From positions 111,229 through 145,529 of the forward strand of contig NW_009799102.1 of NCBI RefSeq assembly GCF_000213175.1: 34,301 nucleotides of DNA, given 5' to 3'. Source of the stretch: Neurospora tetrasperma FGSC 2508 (taxonomy: Eukaryota > Ascomycota > Sordariomycetes > Sordariales > Sordariaceae). The notes under the pieces were generated by a model that was not told the DNA's origin, made no database searches, and saw only the letters and a program-made list of their open reading frames with translations. A program made the translations under genes and the position numbers. Of the stretch, positions 10,390 to 19,236 are shown one piece after another (position 1 is the first letter of the stretch; each line of letters opens with the position of its first letter).

Positions 10390-10672
10390 GATTCCGGAAA
10401 TTTTGGGACGACAACGGCGGCAACTCTGCTTCAGTCGCCTCCAGCAATCCAGATTCTTTGGTTTGGAGGGGCACGGCAACTGAAGCACTGTAACGCCCGG
10501 GCATTTCGCGGGGTCAGTGCAGTCCAGTCCCTCTCAGGCACCCGACGGCAAAGACGGCGGCATCCTCTCCAGTCCCTTGCCGCGACATCGCTTGGCTGTA
10601 CTTAGTGGCTGTGGTTTACCGGGCTCTATCGTTTTAGTCTGTGGCTAAGAGCTACCTCTGCTTTCTTACCCG

Positions 10673-10687
10673 CCTCACTAGGTGAGG
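10673..10687. repeat. Short inverted repeat CCTCAC-TAG-GTGAGG
   Basis: Perfect 6-bp arms around a 3-base centre, flanked outside by TTACC and TAA. It lies in the divergent promoter about 250 bases before the plus-strand gene. It may be a factor site; no factor can be named. Confidence 0.4.
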
Positions 10688-10937
10688 TAACTCACCAGCC
10701 ACAAACCAACTTCTTATCTTATCGGGCAACCTCGAAATGGCCTCGGATCCATGCAGTGAACAACTCCATCATGAGCTCCATATGATCCATTTCATTCTGT
10801 CCCCAATGACCAGTCTCCCCTGTCACTAACGGGACTCCCCTCTGAACCCTACCTATTGTTACGACTTCCCGCATATACGTATCGTCACCACTGTCACTTA
10901 CAACAACTCTTCCCTCAATAACAAACAACGACAAACA

Positions 10938-11511
10938 ATGTTCCGAACAGCCATCCGGCAAGCCGCCCAAAAGGCATCAACATCAACAGCCTCCAATTCC
11001 AGCGAGCTGCCACAAGCCTTTGTCAAACTCCCCCACATCAGTCCCGCTCTTCTCACACAGTACCCGGCCAAGAAAACATGGCCGCCCGATTTCAAGACCA
11101 TGAGCCCGCAGGAACAGCTCAAGTACGAGAAGCGGTACAAGAGGAAGATTCACCACATTGCGCAGAGGCCGAGATGGAACAAGATGGTGCAGTTGGCGCA
11201 ATTGGGGACTATTAGTTGTGGGTATTCTACTGGCTGTGATTTAATGACCTAATGTTGATGTTGATGTAGTTGTCCTCATTTACTGCCTGCTGTTTGCGGA
11301 CTGGAAGGACGAAAGGCAGCCTTTCTATGAGGTATGTTTGCCCACTTCACTTCTGAATGACCCATATGTGCCTAACTTCCATGCTCAGTTCCGACAGTGG
11401 TTCTGGAACTCCCTTGGCTTCGAATATGAAGCTCCCAAGCCCGTCGCGAGGATCCAGTCCCAGGAGTCGCAGGCTAGCGTCCAAGGCGGGTCCCGTCCTC
11501 GGCAGATGTAG
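10938..11511 (+). CDS. Small single-span membrane protein, probably mitochondrial, family unknown
   Basis: Three exons: 10938-11217, 11270-11331 and 11389-11511, with introns of 52 and 57 bases (GTGGGT...GTAG with a CTAAT branch point; GTATGT...TCAG). The joined frame encodes 154 residues. The N-terminus (MFRTAIRQAAQKASTSTA) is basic, hydroxylated and free of acidic residues, like a mitochondrial presequence. A charged segment (KYEKRYKRKIHHIAQRPRWNK) precedes one hydrophobic span (LAQLGTISFVLIYCLLFAD). A conserved-looking aromatic stretch follows (FRQWFWNSLGF), then a polar tail. Small inner-membrane assembly factors often have this layout, but I do not recognise the family and assign no function. 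Splice joins are supported by frame and by a span that is complete only after splicing. Confidence 0.75.
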
Positions 11512-11817
11512 TGTTGGACAGACAGGTCTGAGGCTTGGGATTGACAGGACCAAGCCGATTGTATCATGCTTTGTATAGTATCCTTTTGTGGGTGTTTGGC
11601 GTTGTAATACCTTGGGGAGGTGTGGGTATCTATGGTTTCTGCTCCTTGCTGGTATCATGCTTATGTGGCATCTTGTCGCCTTCTTTGAATGCCGGTTACT
11701 CGAGAGCTGTATGAGCTCTGATCCCGTCTAACAGCTTCCAGTCTCTTCATGGCCACCTCCTAGAGACCCCGAACACCGGAGCGCATCAATGTAAAGACCA
11801 TGCTGGCTCCTAGGACC
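11512..11817. other. Short intergenic region between convergent 3' ends
   Basis: It lies between the stop of the small membrane-protein gene (plus) and the stop of the AP-3 sigma gene (minus), and presumably holds both 3' untranslated regions. I see nothing else in it. Confidence 0.5.
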
Positions 11818-12478
11818 TCATCGCCCACTCCAAACAAAGTTCCCTCCCATTCCCAACCCAGCCCCCAGTCCACTTCCTAGCCCCATGCCGCCTCCCCTAC
11901 TCTCGTTGACTGGCCTCTTGGCCACCGTCCCCTGCGCCCTCACGCCCTGCACAATCTTCTCCATATTTGTCTCAATCACCACTCCTCCCACAATCATCTC
12001 GCCCAGCGTCGCATGCAGCGTCTCAAAGTTGAAGATCAGGTCCAACTCGCACACATTCTCAAACAACCTGTCCAGCGATTCGACGTATACTTGGATGAGG
12101 TCGATCAATGCTAGCGGGGACTCGGTGGATGTGGAGATGATGATGAAATAGAGGGTGGCATAGTTGCGGTAGGTTACGAGGGAGGGGACGTCGTTGTGTG
12201 GTTCGGACGAGGAGGTGGAGGTGCTAGAGGCGGCGAGGAGGGGCGGGAGGGGGAGGAAGTTGCAGGAGCCCTTTGGACGGTTGGCAACGAGGGTGAAGAT
12301 TTCGGAGATGAGTCGTTGTTGGATTGATGTGTCCTATAAATGGGAAGAGAGGTGTTAGCAGTGGCTGTGATGGGGAAGGGTAGGCGATGGAAGTAGAAGG
12401 GGAACATACAAGTTGGGTGTAGAATTTGGTGAGGCGTGGTTGGCCTTGGCCGTTGAAGACGAGGAATGCGTTGATCAT
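11818..12478 (-). CDS. aps3: AP-3 adaptor complex sigma (small) subunit
   Basis: Exon 1 12410-12478 (23 codons) and exon 2 11818-12333, with a 76-base intron 12334-12409 (GTATGT...TATAG, phase 0), give 194 residues. The N-terminus MINAFLVFNGQGQPRLTKFY is the start of the clathrin-adaptor small-chain (longin-like) fold, and its wording fits AP-3 rather than AP-1 or AP-2. The core continues with YATLYFIIISTSTESPLALI, VESLDRLFENVCELDLIF, and ETLHATLGEMIVGGVV. AP-3 sorts cargo from Golgi/endosomes to the vacuole; sigma stabilises the delta/beta/mu core. Compared with the ~160 residues usual for sigma chains there is a Ser-rich insert (SSTSTSSSEPH) and a Gly-rich tail (GLGSGLGAGLGMGG). The leader has no upstream ATG for about 350 bases. 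Confidence 0.93.
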
Positions 12479-13397
12479 GGTGGGCGCGGTGTGACAGTTT
12501 GGGAACCTGGAAGTGGACGGTGTTGGCAAAAGACGGCAACGACTAACGCGCTTCAAGAACACTCAGAGGGTGACTTGGTTGAAAATGAAGAAAAGAAAAC
12601 AAATGAGAACCTCGTTGGACACTTCAGTTGCACTTGGCGGCGGCAGTCGCACAGAGCCCAGCAGTGGCTCTTTGGCTGCAGTTGCGGGAGGCAAAAGTGG
12701 ATATTAATCTGGACTCGGCCGGGGCGATCAAGTGTGGTGGGGGTGCGATGACGTGCGGCTGTACCCGCTAAATGCGCAGAGGCAGGCGCCTAGCAGACGG
12801 TAGCAAACGGCAGGGAGCAAGCGTTAAGAGGGTACCTGCATCAATGCAGAGATTTAGTCATGACTGCATGTCTTTTTGCATCGTCACACTAACTGGCGCT
12901 CAGCTAGAGCTTCCCGCTGCTGCTAAGGCGTGATCCCGTGCCTGCCAGCGCTCTGCTTTCAGTTCCGTCTGTTAGGTAAAGTGGAAGTTGGGGAAGCTCT
13001 GGGAGTGGGGCATCAGTGGCACGATAGCGGGAGTCAAGTGGAAGCTCGGGATGATAAGGAACTTTAATGGTTCGATAGTTCATTCGAGGGAAGTTGCAAA
13101 CTGGACAAGTGAAACTGCAATCTTCCAATTTCCTTCAAGGTTCTCATCGATTCATCCTGTCCTTCCAGTCCATCCTCTGATCATCTTCCGTCCTGATTTT
13201 GTGCAGTGTTTTCTTGTCCCGTGACCCACTCGTTCATCTCACCTTCCACGGGACACACCGTTGAGCTTTTATTCAGTTCAGCTTCAGCTTGAACCTCTCT
13301 CTGTCTCTTCCAACACTTCACTCAACGAATTGCGCCAGTCGCAACTCTACAACTTCTTGAACACTCTCGAAAAATATCAATACCACGGGCAGCCATC
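12479..13397. other. Divergent promoter region between aps3 and frataxin
   Basis: It serves both head-to-head genes. No coding frame is convincing; minus 12904-13128 contains a lone CPVC pair but no second zinc pair and no clear start context. I see no repeat or RNA gene. The frataxin leader has no ATG in its last ~150 bases. Confidence 0.5.
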
Positions 13398-14069
13398 ATG
13401 TCGCGTACCATCGTCACCAAAGTTGCGCGAGCTACTTTGCGCTCTCTCCAAGGCATCTCCCGCAACACCCGCATCACTTCTACTCCATTCGCCGCGGCTT
13501 CACTACTCCCAAGAGCGACAGTCCCTCGTTTCTACTCAACCGCCGGCCCCAATGGCAACATGATCACTCCCGACAAACAGCCTGTCCAGCCCAAGGAAGA
13601 GGCCGCTCCCACTGTTGTCCGCGCCGCCACCGAGTTGACCGACGACGAGTACCACAAGCTCGCCGACCAGTACATGGACAGACTCGTCACCCACCTCGAA
13701 GAACTTCAGGATGAGCGGGAAGACATTGACGTTGAGTACTCGGTATGTCATTCTCTCGTTCGCATTGTTGTCAAAGATTCTGACGCTCTGCAGGCTGGCG
13801 TCCTCACCGTCTCGTTCGACGACGGCATCGGCACCTATGTCATCAACAAGCAACCGCCCAACAAGCAGATCTGGCTGTCTTCGCCCAAATCCGGTCCCAA
13901 GCGCTACGACTATGTGGCGTTGGGTGACGGCCAGAACGAAAAGGAGGGCACGGCCAAGGGCGAGTGGGTGTATCTGCGCGACAACTCGACCATCAACCAA
14001 CTCTTCCGTGATGAGCTACAGATCGATCTTAGCATGCCGGTCGGCCATTACGGCGAGGAGGAGGCTTAG
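13398..14069 (+). CDS. yfh1: Frataxin homologue, mitochondrial iron-sulphur assembly factor
   Basis: Exon 1 13398-13742 (115 codons) and exon 2 13794-14069, split by a 51-base intron (GTATGT...CTGCAG, phase 0), give 206 residues. Residues 1 to ~48 form a presequence rich in Arg, Ser and Ala, ending near PRFYSTAG, a usual processing context. The frataxin fold follows. The first helix carries the acidic ridge (LTDDEYHKLADQYM, EELQDEREDIDVEYS). The beta sheet contains GVLTVSFDDGIGTYVINKQ, then PPNKQIWLSSPKSGPKRYDY, then GEWVYLRD. Frataxin binds iron and speeds sulphur transfer on the cysteine desulfurase-scaffold complex in the matrix. The intron falls between the acidic ridge and the first strand. 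It contains no stop and is a multiple of three, so an unspliced message would still read through with 17 extra residues. Confidence 0.96.
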   Translation: MSRTIVTKVARATLRSLQGISRNTRITSTPFAAASLLPRATVPRFYSTAGPNGNMITPDKQPVQPKEEAAPTVVRAATELTDDEYHKLADQYMDRLVTHLEELQDEREDIDVEYSVCHSLVRIVVKDSDALQAGVLTVSFDDGIGTYVINKQPPNKQIWLSSPKSGPKRYDYVALGDGQNEKEGTAKGEWVYLRDNSTINQLFRDELQIDLSMPVGHYGEEEA

Positions 14070-14796
14070 GAGGGTCATGGTGGGATTGTTATGTTGTCTC
14101 TGCGGAACACGGGTACATGCAAGGACATGAGATTAGTGTGAGAGCGACAGCGAGCGCGTTGGGGCGAACAAAAGAACCTGAGTTATGGGAAAGGGCGTCT
14201 TGGTGGATCGAAGGGTTGCAGTGCTTTAGCCGTATGATGTTATGGGGTGTGGTAATGCCCTTGGGCCGAGGAAACGAGATGTGTACGATTTGGGTGTGTA
14301 TATGTAGTATTATTTGCATTGCGTTTCATGGCAAGGAGCTGAGGGATTGCATTTTCTAGGTCGGATGAAACCTCGATGATCAGCGCATTGAGTTTAGTTT
14401 TACAACTTACCAAAGACAAACCGGACAAGTCAGAATTATTATTTTCACTTGAAAACGAGTCATTCGTCGATTTCCATTTGATTTCTGCACATTTCAGTTG
14501 CTTCACTACCTGCCTGGCATCATCCAACAAACAGCCAGTGAGGGGTCTGTAGGCCTCGTTGCATGGCCGCCTGCAACCGCCCGCGCGTCAACGTCACACA
14601 AGCGGACGTTACTCGTTACATATAAAGCGGCGCGTCGGGCCGTGCTCATCAGGCAACACCACTACACATTGCATCCGTCACTCTTCCTCTTTCAACTTCA
14701 CCTCATCAATCATCCATCTCAACCACACACAGTCAGGCACTTCAACATTGACTTGTATCAAAGCAGTCGTGCCTTGGGGCACACACAGCCAAAATC
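14070..14796. other. Intergenic region: frataxin 3' flank and tetraspanin promoter
   Basis: It contains the TATAAA at 14621-14626 and, about 25 bases before it, ACGTCA and ACGTTA elements that resemble CRE half-sites. Between the TATA box and the tetraspanin start there is no ATG, which supports 14797 as the start. I see no other gene. Confidence 0.5.
14621..14626 (+). promoter_or_regulatory. Candidate TATA box of the tetraspanin gene
   Basis: TATAAA 171 bases upstream of the ATG at 14797, followed by a pyrimidine/A-rich, G-poor leader without upstream ATG, as is usual for fungal core promoters. Confidence 0.4.
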
Positions 14797-16103
14797 ATGA
14801 TTACCCTTGGCTTGGTCTACACCTTGGTATGCTACCACATTCAGCCTTCATACAATTGACGTTGTCGCCGACAAGATTAACTGACACCCCTCAACAGATC
14901 ATCCTCACCCTTCTCGCCTTCGCCATATACGAACACATCCACGCTCAATCCCTTTCCCTCCCCATTTCCCCAGGTCTAACCATCTTGACCATCCTCCTCC
15001 CCATCCTCTCCGCTCTCAACACCGCCTACCTCTACCGCGTCACCACCACAACCAGTCCCAACCAACAAAACCCGCCAAAGTTCATAACCGCCCACTCCTC
15101 CTCAACCATAACCCCCAACCCCTCCAACCCCTCTCAACAACTCACCCACCTCCGCCCAGCTCACGCCCCGCGCCGACCACAACAATCTTCTACTAGCCCA
15201 GGGACCCTCCGCTCCCTCCTCCCCACCCTCTCCCAAACCCTGCAAACAACCCAACTCGTCCTCTCCCTCATCCTTTTGAGTGTGGCCACCTCCTCCCTGA
15301 CTTCCTCCCCATTTTCCTCCTTCCCCAACTCCGGCCCGGGGTCAATCGAACACTGCGCCCTCGAACAAACATGGTCGCATTTCTTTCGGGCGCACGACGC
15401 CGACACCATTCGCAAGATCCAGGATATTCTGGGATGCTGTGGGTTCCGAAGTCCGAAGCACATGAGTTGGCCTTTCCCGAGCGCAGGAAAGGGGACGGAA
15501 CAATGTGGACAGATGTGGCCTGGGAGAAGGGAGGGGTGTGCCGGGAAGTGGGAGGGGGAGTTTAGAGGGGTGATGGGTGGGGAGATTGGAGTTGTGGCGG
15601 GGGTGTTGGTGGTGCAGATTTTGGGGTGGGGAGTGGGGAGGTGGATGGCGACGAGAAGAGCGAGGACGGGGGCAACGAGGAGGAGAGGAGGACGGGATGG
15701 GAGGGCTACGATGGGTGGAAGAGGAAGGGAGGGGAGTGGGATGGTAAATGGTGAGGGACGTGATGGACAGGGAGGAGATGGAAATAATAGCTGGTGGAAT
15801 AAACTCTTACAGAGCTTTGGGGTGCCGCATGGGGATGAGGAGAATGGCTATCGGGGATTGGAAGATGGAGAAGCTCAACGGAGGCCATTGCTTGGTGCGG
15901 GACAGAATGGAGAGGGTCATGTTGGGATTGAGGAGGTAGATGATGATGAAGATGGAGAGGGAAGGGACGTTGAAAGGGGAGGGAGTGATGAGGAGAGTAG
16001 GTCGGGTAGTGAGAGAAGGGGCGGGAACGGATATGGAAGTGCTACTTCGAGGGTGCAGCCGAGTGGCATTCATGTTGCTGATCCATGGGCCGAAGGGAAT
16101 TGA
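14797..16103 (+). CDS. Divergent fungal tetraspanin
   Basis: Exon 1 14797-14826 (10 codons) and exon 2 14898-16103, with a 71-base intron (GTATGC...AACAG, phase 0), give 411 residues. Four hydrophobic spans are visible: about 2-22 (formed across the splice), 33-57, 118-143 and 236-258. Between spans 3 and 4 is a Cys-containing extracellular loop with the tetraspanin CCG signature (GCCGF, residues 190-192) and further cysteines at about 163, 213 and 224. Tetraspanins organise membrane proteins into microdomains; fungal members act in polarised growth and host penetration. Two features are odd. The loop between spans 2 and 3, normally a few residues, is about 60 residues and Pro/Ser/Asn-rich. 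The C-terminal tail is about 150 residues, Gly/Arg/Glu-rich and probably cytosolic. Base composition flips from C-rich to G-rich near 15450. Confidence 0.82.
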
Positions 16104-16367
16104 GAAGAACAAAGGCGGCTGTGAATGCTTGCGATGGAGGAGTGTATCAGCGGATTAAAGTCAAGTGCTGGGCAATGGGTATCTTGGTGTGTTTGACAAA
16201 TTGGCATGAAGTGTTCATACAACAATGTATTGTTTTCTCCTTCACAGTGATTAGACCTTTGGACAGCTAGTGAAAGTATCATCAGTGGCACGTATATTAT
16301 ATACAACCCTACCACGACCCTATATAAACTTCCTTGGATATCAGACCTGCACCAACAAACCAAACAG
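16104..16367. other. Intergenic region between convergent tetraspanin and dbp-6
   Basis: 264 bases with a TATATAAAC-like A/T stretch near 16320; presumably the two 3' untranslated regions. Nothing else seen. Confidence 0.45.
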
Positions 16368-18713
16368 TCACCCCCTCTTAGTAGCCTCAACTCTCAACAC
16401 CTCCAGTGCCTTCTCCAACTCCTTAACCCTCTCCTCACCAAATCCACCATTCTTCTTCTTCTCTCCCTCTTCATCCATCCCCTCGGTAACCCTCACCCTC
16501 TCCACCGTCCTCCCTTCCGCCCTCTTCACATTACACACCGCCCCACTGCCCTCACCAACAAACTCCCTCCAGAACCTCCTTGCCTCTGCAAACTCCACCA
16601 ACGTCCACGCTTTACCTTCCCTGCCCGCACGCGCTGTGCGGCCCACCCTGTGCACGTACGACGTCTCGGAAAGGGGCAGGTCGTAATTAATGACGTGGTC
16701 GAGGTTCGACAAGTCGATACCACGGGATACCAAGTCGGAGGCGACCAAGATACGGAGTTTGCCGGAGGTGAAGGCGCGTAGGGTGCGTAAGCGGACCGAG
16801 GTCTTGGTGGAGGAGGTGAGGGTGCCGATTAGAGGGGCGAAGGAAGGGGGAAGGAGGAGGGAGAGCAGGCGCGAGAGGCGGAGGGCGGATTGGTTAGAGG
16901 CTGTGAAGATGAGGGCGGTGGTGGGGAAGGCTGCTGCCTTTGCCTTTGATGTGGTGGGCTTGGACACAGACTTGGCCTTTCTTGTTGTGGGCTCGGCTTC
17001 GCTGTCGGAGTCTGAGGAGGAGTCGGAATCGGAATCGGACGAGTCGGAGGAGCTGGATGATTCCGATCCAGCAGCGACGTCCTCGCCGTTGATGGGGACC
17101 ATGTACTTGCTCTGTAGCAGATCCACCAGGTACAACGGCTTAAGACTTGGCTCGGTGATCTTGATGGCGTATTCCTTGAGGGTGGCGGGAATTGCCAGAT
17201 CACCAGCCTTTGCACCCTCCAACACTACCAGCTTTGGCCTAGAAAGCTTCAGCCCGTTCAACAGCGTGATGTCTCTTGTCATGGTTGCTGACAGAATCAC
17301 CTTCCTGGGTCCCGTCTTGTTGTTCGCCGCGAAATCTCTGGCGCCAGGCTTGCTGACAGCCAACTTCTCGTTCACCACATCCAACCATTGCTGGAAGTCT
17401 TGCGCAAGAAGCTTGTCAGCTTCGTCGACCACCAACCACCGGACATAATCGAGCGTGAAGCCTTTGGTCTTGGTGATGTGCTCCACCAGACGGCCTGGCG
17501 TGCAGATGAGGATATCGACCTTGGGCACATGCTGAATGACGTGATACGGCAACGGCCGCTTCAGCTGCAAATCAAGTTCCTCCTCCTCCTGCTCGCTGTC
17601 CCCATCCAGATCCACCAACTGCTTCTGCCTCTCCAACCACTTTTGGTAACCCTTGGGATCGTACTTTTGCTCCGTCCCCATGATCACCCCCTGCTCCTCC
17701 TTAAACGGCCGGTTTCCCATCGCTGTCCCCACCTTCACCCTCTTCCCGCCACTACTCCCCGCAAACGCTGCCGCGCAGGCCTCGCACGCCTGCTGGACTT
17801 GCTGCACCAAATCTCTTGTCGGCAGCACAATCACTCCCCTGAGCTTGGTCGTCTGACTCAGCGCAATATCCTGCACCATTGGCAACACATACGCCAACGT
17901 CTTTCCCGAACCGGTAGGAGCAGCCACCACCACGTCGCCTTGGAGGTCGGGATTAGGCAACAGCAAAGGAAGGGCAGCCGTCTGCACGGCAAAAGCGTCT
18001 TTAAATCCCTTTATAGCCAGAATCTTGGCTGCCTCAACGGAGATGCCTAGCTCTGTAAACGGTTTCCTGGTTTCGGTGGTGACGCGGATGGGATTGGCGA
18101 GCCAGGGGGGAAGGGTCTCGTAGGTGAGTTTGGAGGAATCGACAACGACAGGGGCGGGCTGGGGGAGGGGACCGAGGTCGTATACGGGTTCTTCGGGTTC
18201 TGGCGTGTCTTCCTTTTCGTCGCCCTGTAGTTCCTTCAATTTGAGAGCTTTTTCGACCTTTTCAAAGACGGAGCGATGGCGTTGGCGGATGTGGTCATCT
18301 TCGAGGTCGGCGGGTTTTTCGAGGACGCTTTCCTTCTTTTTCTTTTCCCTCTTTGGCTTCTTGGGTTCCTTCTTAATGGGTGATGTATCTGTTGTCGTCG
18401 TCTCGGGTTGCGCCTCGTCTTTCTGTTGTTGCTGCTCGTCGTCGTTGTCGTCGGTCTTGGTTTTCTTTCGTGGGGGCTCTTCAGCGTCGTCGGTCTCGCG
18501 TTGCTTCTTTGACTTTTTCGACTTGGACTTGGGTTCCTCTACTTGTTGTACTGGTTCCTCGGCGACGGTCTTTGATTGAGTGTTTGCGACAAAGTCGTCG
18601 TCGCCAAAGACAATTCGTGCTGGTTGCGCTGGTGCTTGCGACACTGGTTGCGACGACACGGGGGCCGCCGCGCCGCCTGCTGGCTTGGGTGGAGGGATGT
18701 ATCTGTTATACAT
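16368..18713 (-). CDS. dbp-6: Dbp6-type DEAD-box ATP-dependent RNA helicase
   Basis: A single uninterrupted frame of 781 residues. The first ~190 residues are charged and low-complexity (Lys/Glu runs, poly-Gln, basic clusters), typical of nucleolar proteins. The helicase core follows: [19 protein letters not shown] with its Q-motif region, motif I APTGSGKT (about 265-272), PTRDL, motif II VDEAD, motif III SAT, then RGIDL and motif [12 protein letters not shown]. Between the RecA lobes is a long Ser/Asp tract ([17 protein letters not shown]), a likely casein-kinase-2 target. [14 protein letters not shown] before the core and the layout fit Dbp6, which with Rsa3, Npa1 and Npa2 acts early in 60S ribosomal subunit assembly in the nucleolus. 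Other Dbp subfamilies are possible; core function is certain. The start ATG is the first in the frame and lies in a divergent promoter shared with the PIG-A gene. Confidence 0.9.
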   Translation of the reverse strand: MYNRYIPPPKPAGGAAAPVSSQPVSQAPAQPARIVFGDDDFVANTQSKTVAEEPVQQVEEPKSKSKKSKKQRETDDAEEPPRKKTKTDDNDDEQQQQKDEAQPETTTTDTSPIKKEPKKPKREKKKKESVLEKPADLEDDHIRQRHRSVFEKVEKALKLKELQGDEKEDTPEPEEPVYDLGPLPQPAPVVVDSSKLTYETLPPWLANPIRVTTETRKPFTELGISVEAAKILAIKGFKDAFAVQTAALPLLLPNPDLQGDVVVAAPTGSGKTLAYVLPMVQDIALSQTTKLRGVIVLPTRDLVQQVQQACEACAAAFAGSSGGKRVKVGTAMGNRPFKEEQGVIMGTEQKYDPKGYQKWLERQKQLVDLDGDSEQEEEELDLQLKRPLPYHVIQHVPKVDILICTPGRLVEHITKTKGFTLDYVRWLVVDEADKLLAQDFQQWLDVVNEKLAVSKPGARDFAANNKTGPRKVILSATMTRDITLLNGLKLSRPKLVVLEGAKAGDLAIPATLKEYAIKITEPSLKPLYLVDLLQSKYMVPINGEDVAAGSESSSSSDSSDSDSDSSSDSDSEAEPTTRKAKSVSKPTTSKAKAAAFPTTALIFTASNQSALRLSRLLSLLLPPSFAPLIGTLTSSTKTSVRLRTLRAFTSGKLRILVASDLVSRGIDLSNLDHVINYDLPLSETSYVHRVGRTARAGREGKAWTLVEFAEARRFWREFVGEGSGAVCNVKRAEGRTVERVRVTEGMDEEGEKKKNGGFGEERVKELEKALEVLRVEATKRG

Positions 18714-18727
18714 TGTGACTGTGACTG

Positions 18728-18775
18728 TCAGTTATGGTCGGCGGTCAATTGACTTGATAGAAAAGTGAGAAGCAT
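18728..18775 (-). promoter_or_regulatory. Candidate upstream ORF of dbp-6 (15 codons)
   Basis: ATG at 18775 opens a frame reading [15 protein letters not shown] and ends in TGA 14 bases before the dbp-6 ATG. A second possible upstream ORF (24 codons) lies at 18804-18878. Whether they are transcribed depends on the unknown start site. Confidence 0.35.
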
Positions 18776-19134
18776 AGTACCTACGTACTCTGTCGGTTGA
18801 TGTCTATTTGAAGATGGAAACCAAATCGAAACTCCGAAGCTCGAAAAGAAAACAAAACAACGAATGACGGAGCTCCATACGAAAAGTGGATCCCAACTTT
18901 TTTCTGGGGATCTCTCGAACTGCCAAGTCTTACCGCCCGTCTAGGCCCCTGCTTATCGCTATCAGTGGATCCTCCAACATCACTTACCCCTGGAATGCGC
19001 ACCTTGGCGGTCCCCGGCTGCCAAGACATGGGACGTCTTCAGTTGTCGATGGTCGTCTGTTTACACTTGACTGTTCACTCCCTCTCATTTGCAGGGGCAA
19101 CTCGCCTCACTCATTAACACACACTCATCTCAAC

Positions 19135-19182
19135 ATGAACCATTCACCACCATCACCACCACCACCACCAAGTCACGTCTAA
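19135..19182 (+). promoter_or_regulatory. Candidate upstream ORF of the PIG-A gene encoding a polyproline peptide
   Basis: ATG at 19135 (context caacATGAAC) opens a 15-codon frame, MNHSPPSPPPPPSHV, and ends in TAA 54 bases before the PIG-A ATG. The proline run comes from a CCA repeat. Five consecutive prolines slow ribosomes and normally need eIF5A, so this peptide could stall translation upstream of the main frame. Transcript inclusion is unproven. Confidence 0.45.
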
Positions 19183-19213
19183 TATCATCACCAAGCAAAC
19201 AAGGCGGGCACCA

Positions 19214-19219
19214 ATGTGA
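19214..19219 (+). promoter_or_regulatory. Minimal start-stop upstream ORF ATGTGA before PIG-A
   Basis: An ATG directly followed by TGA lies 17 bases before the main ATG (19237). Start-stop elements hold the initiating ribosome at the stop and can depress downstream translation. The context ccaATGTGA has A at -1 and C at -3, so its strength is moderate at best. Confidence 0.45.
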
Positions 19220-19236
19220 CCCATACATCACCCATC

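Larger units (their letters stand above)
10145..10937. other. Divergent promoter region between LeuRS and the small membrane-protein gene
   Basis: The first ~350 bases upstream of the LeuRS ATG contain no ATG on the minus strand. A CPC1/Gcn4-type site (10383-10389) and a small inverted repeat (10673-10687) lie here. On the plus side several short ATG-stop frames precede 10938, but the transcription start is unknown. Confidence 0.5.
18714..19236. other. Shared divergent promoter of dbp-6 and the PIG-A gene
   Basis: 523 bases between opposite start codons. It contains candidate upstream ORFs for both genes, listed separately. No other gene is visible. Confidence 0.55.

Noticed and set aside
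12904-13128. 74-codon minus frame with a CPVC pair
   Set aside because: Only one Cys pair, not a complete zinc site, and it lies in the aps3/frataxin promoter region.
13536-14000. 154-codon minus-strand frame opposite frataxin
   Set aside because: Same cause: codon bias of the real gene leaves the antisense frame open. No independent evidence.
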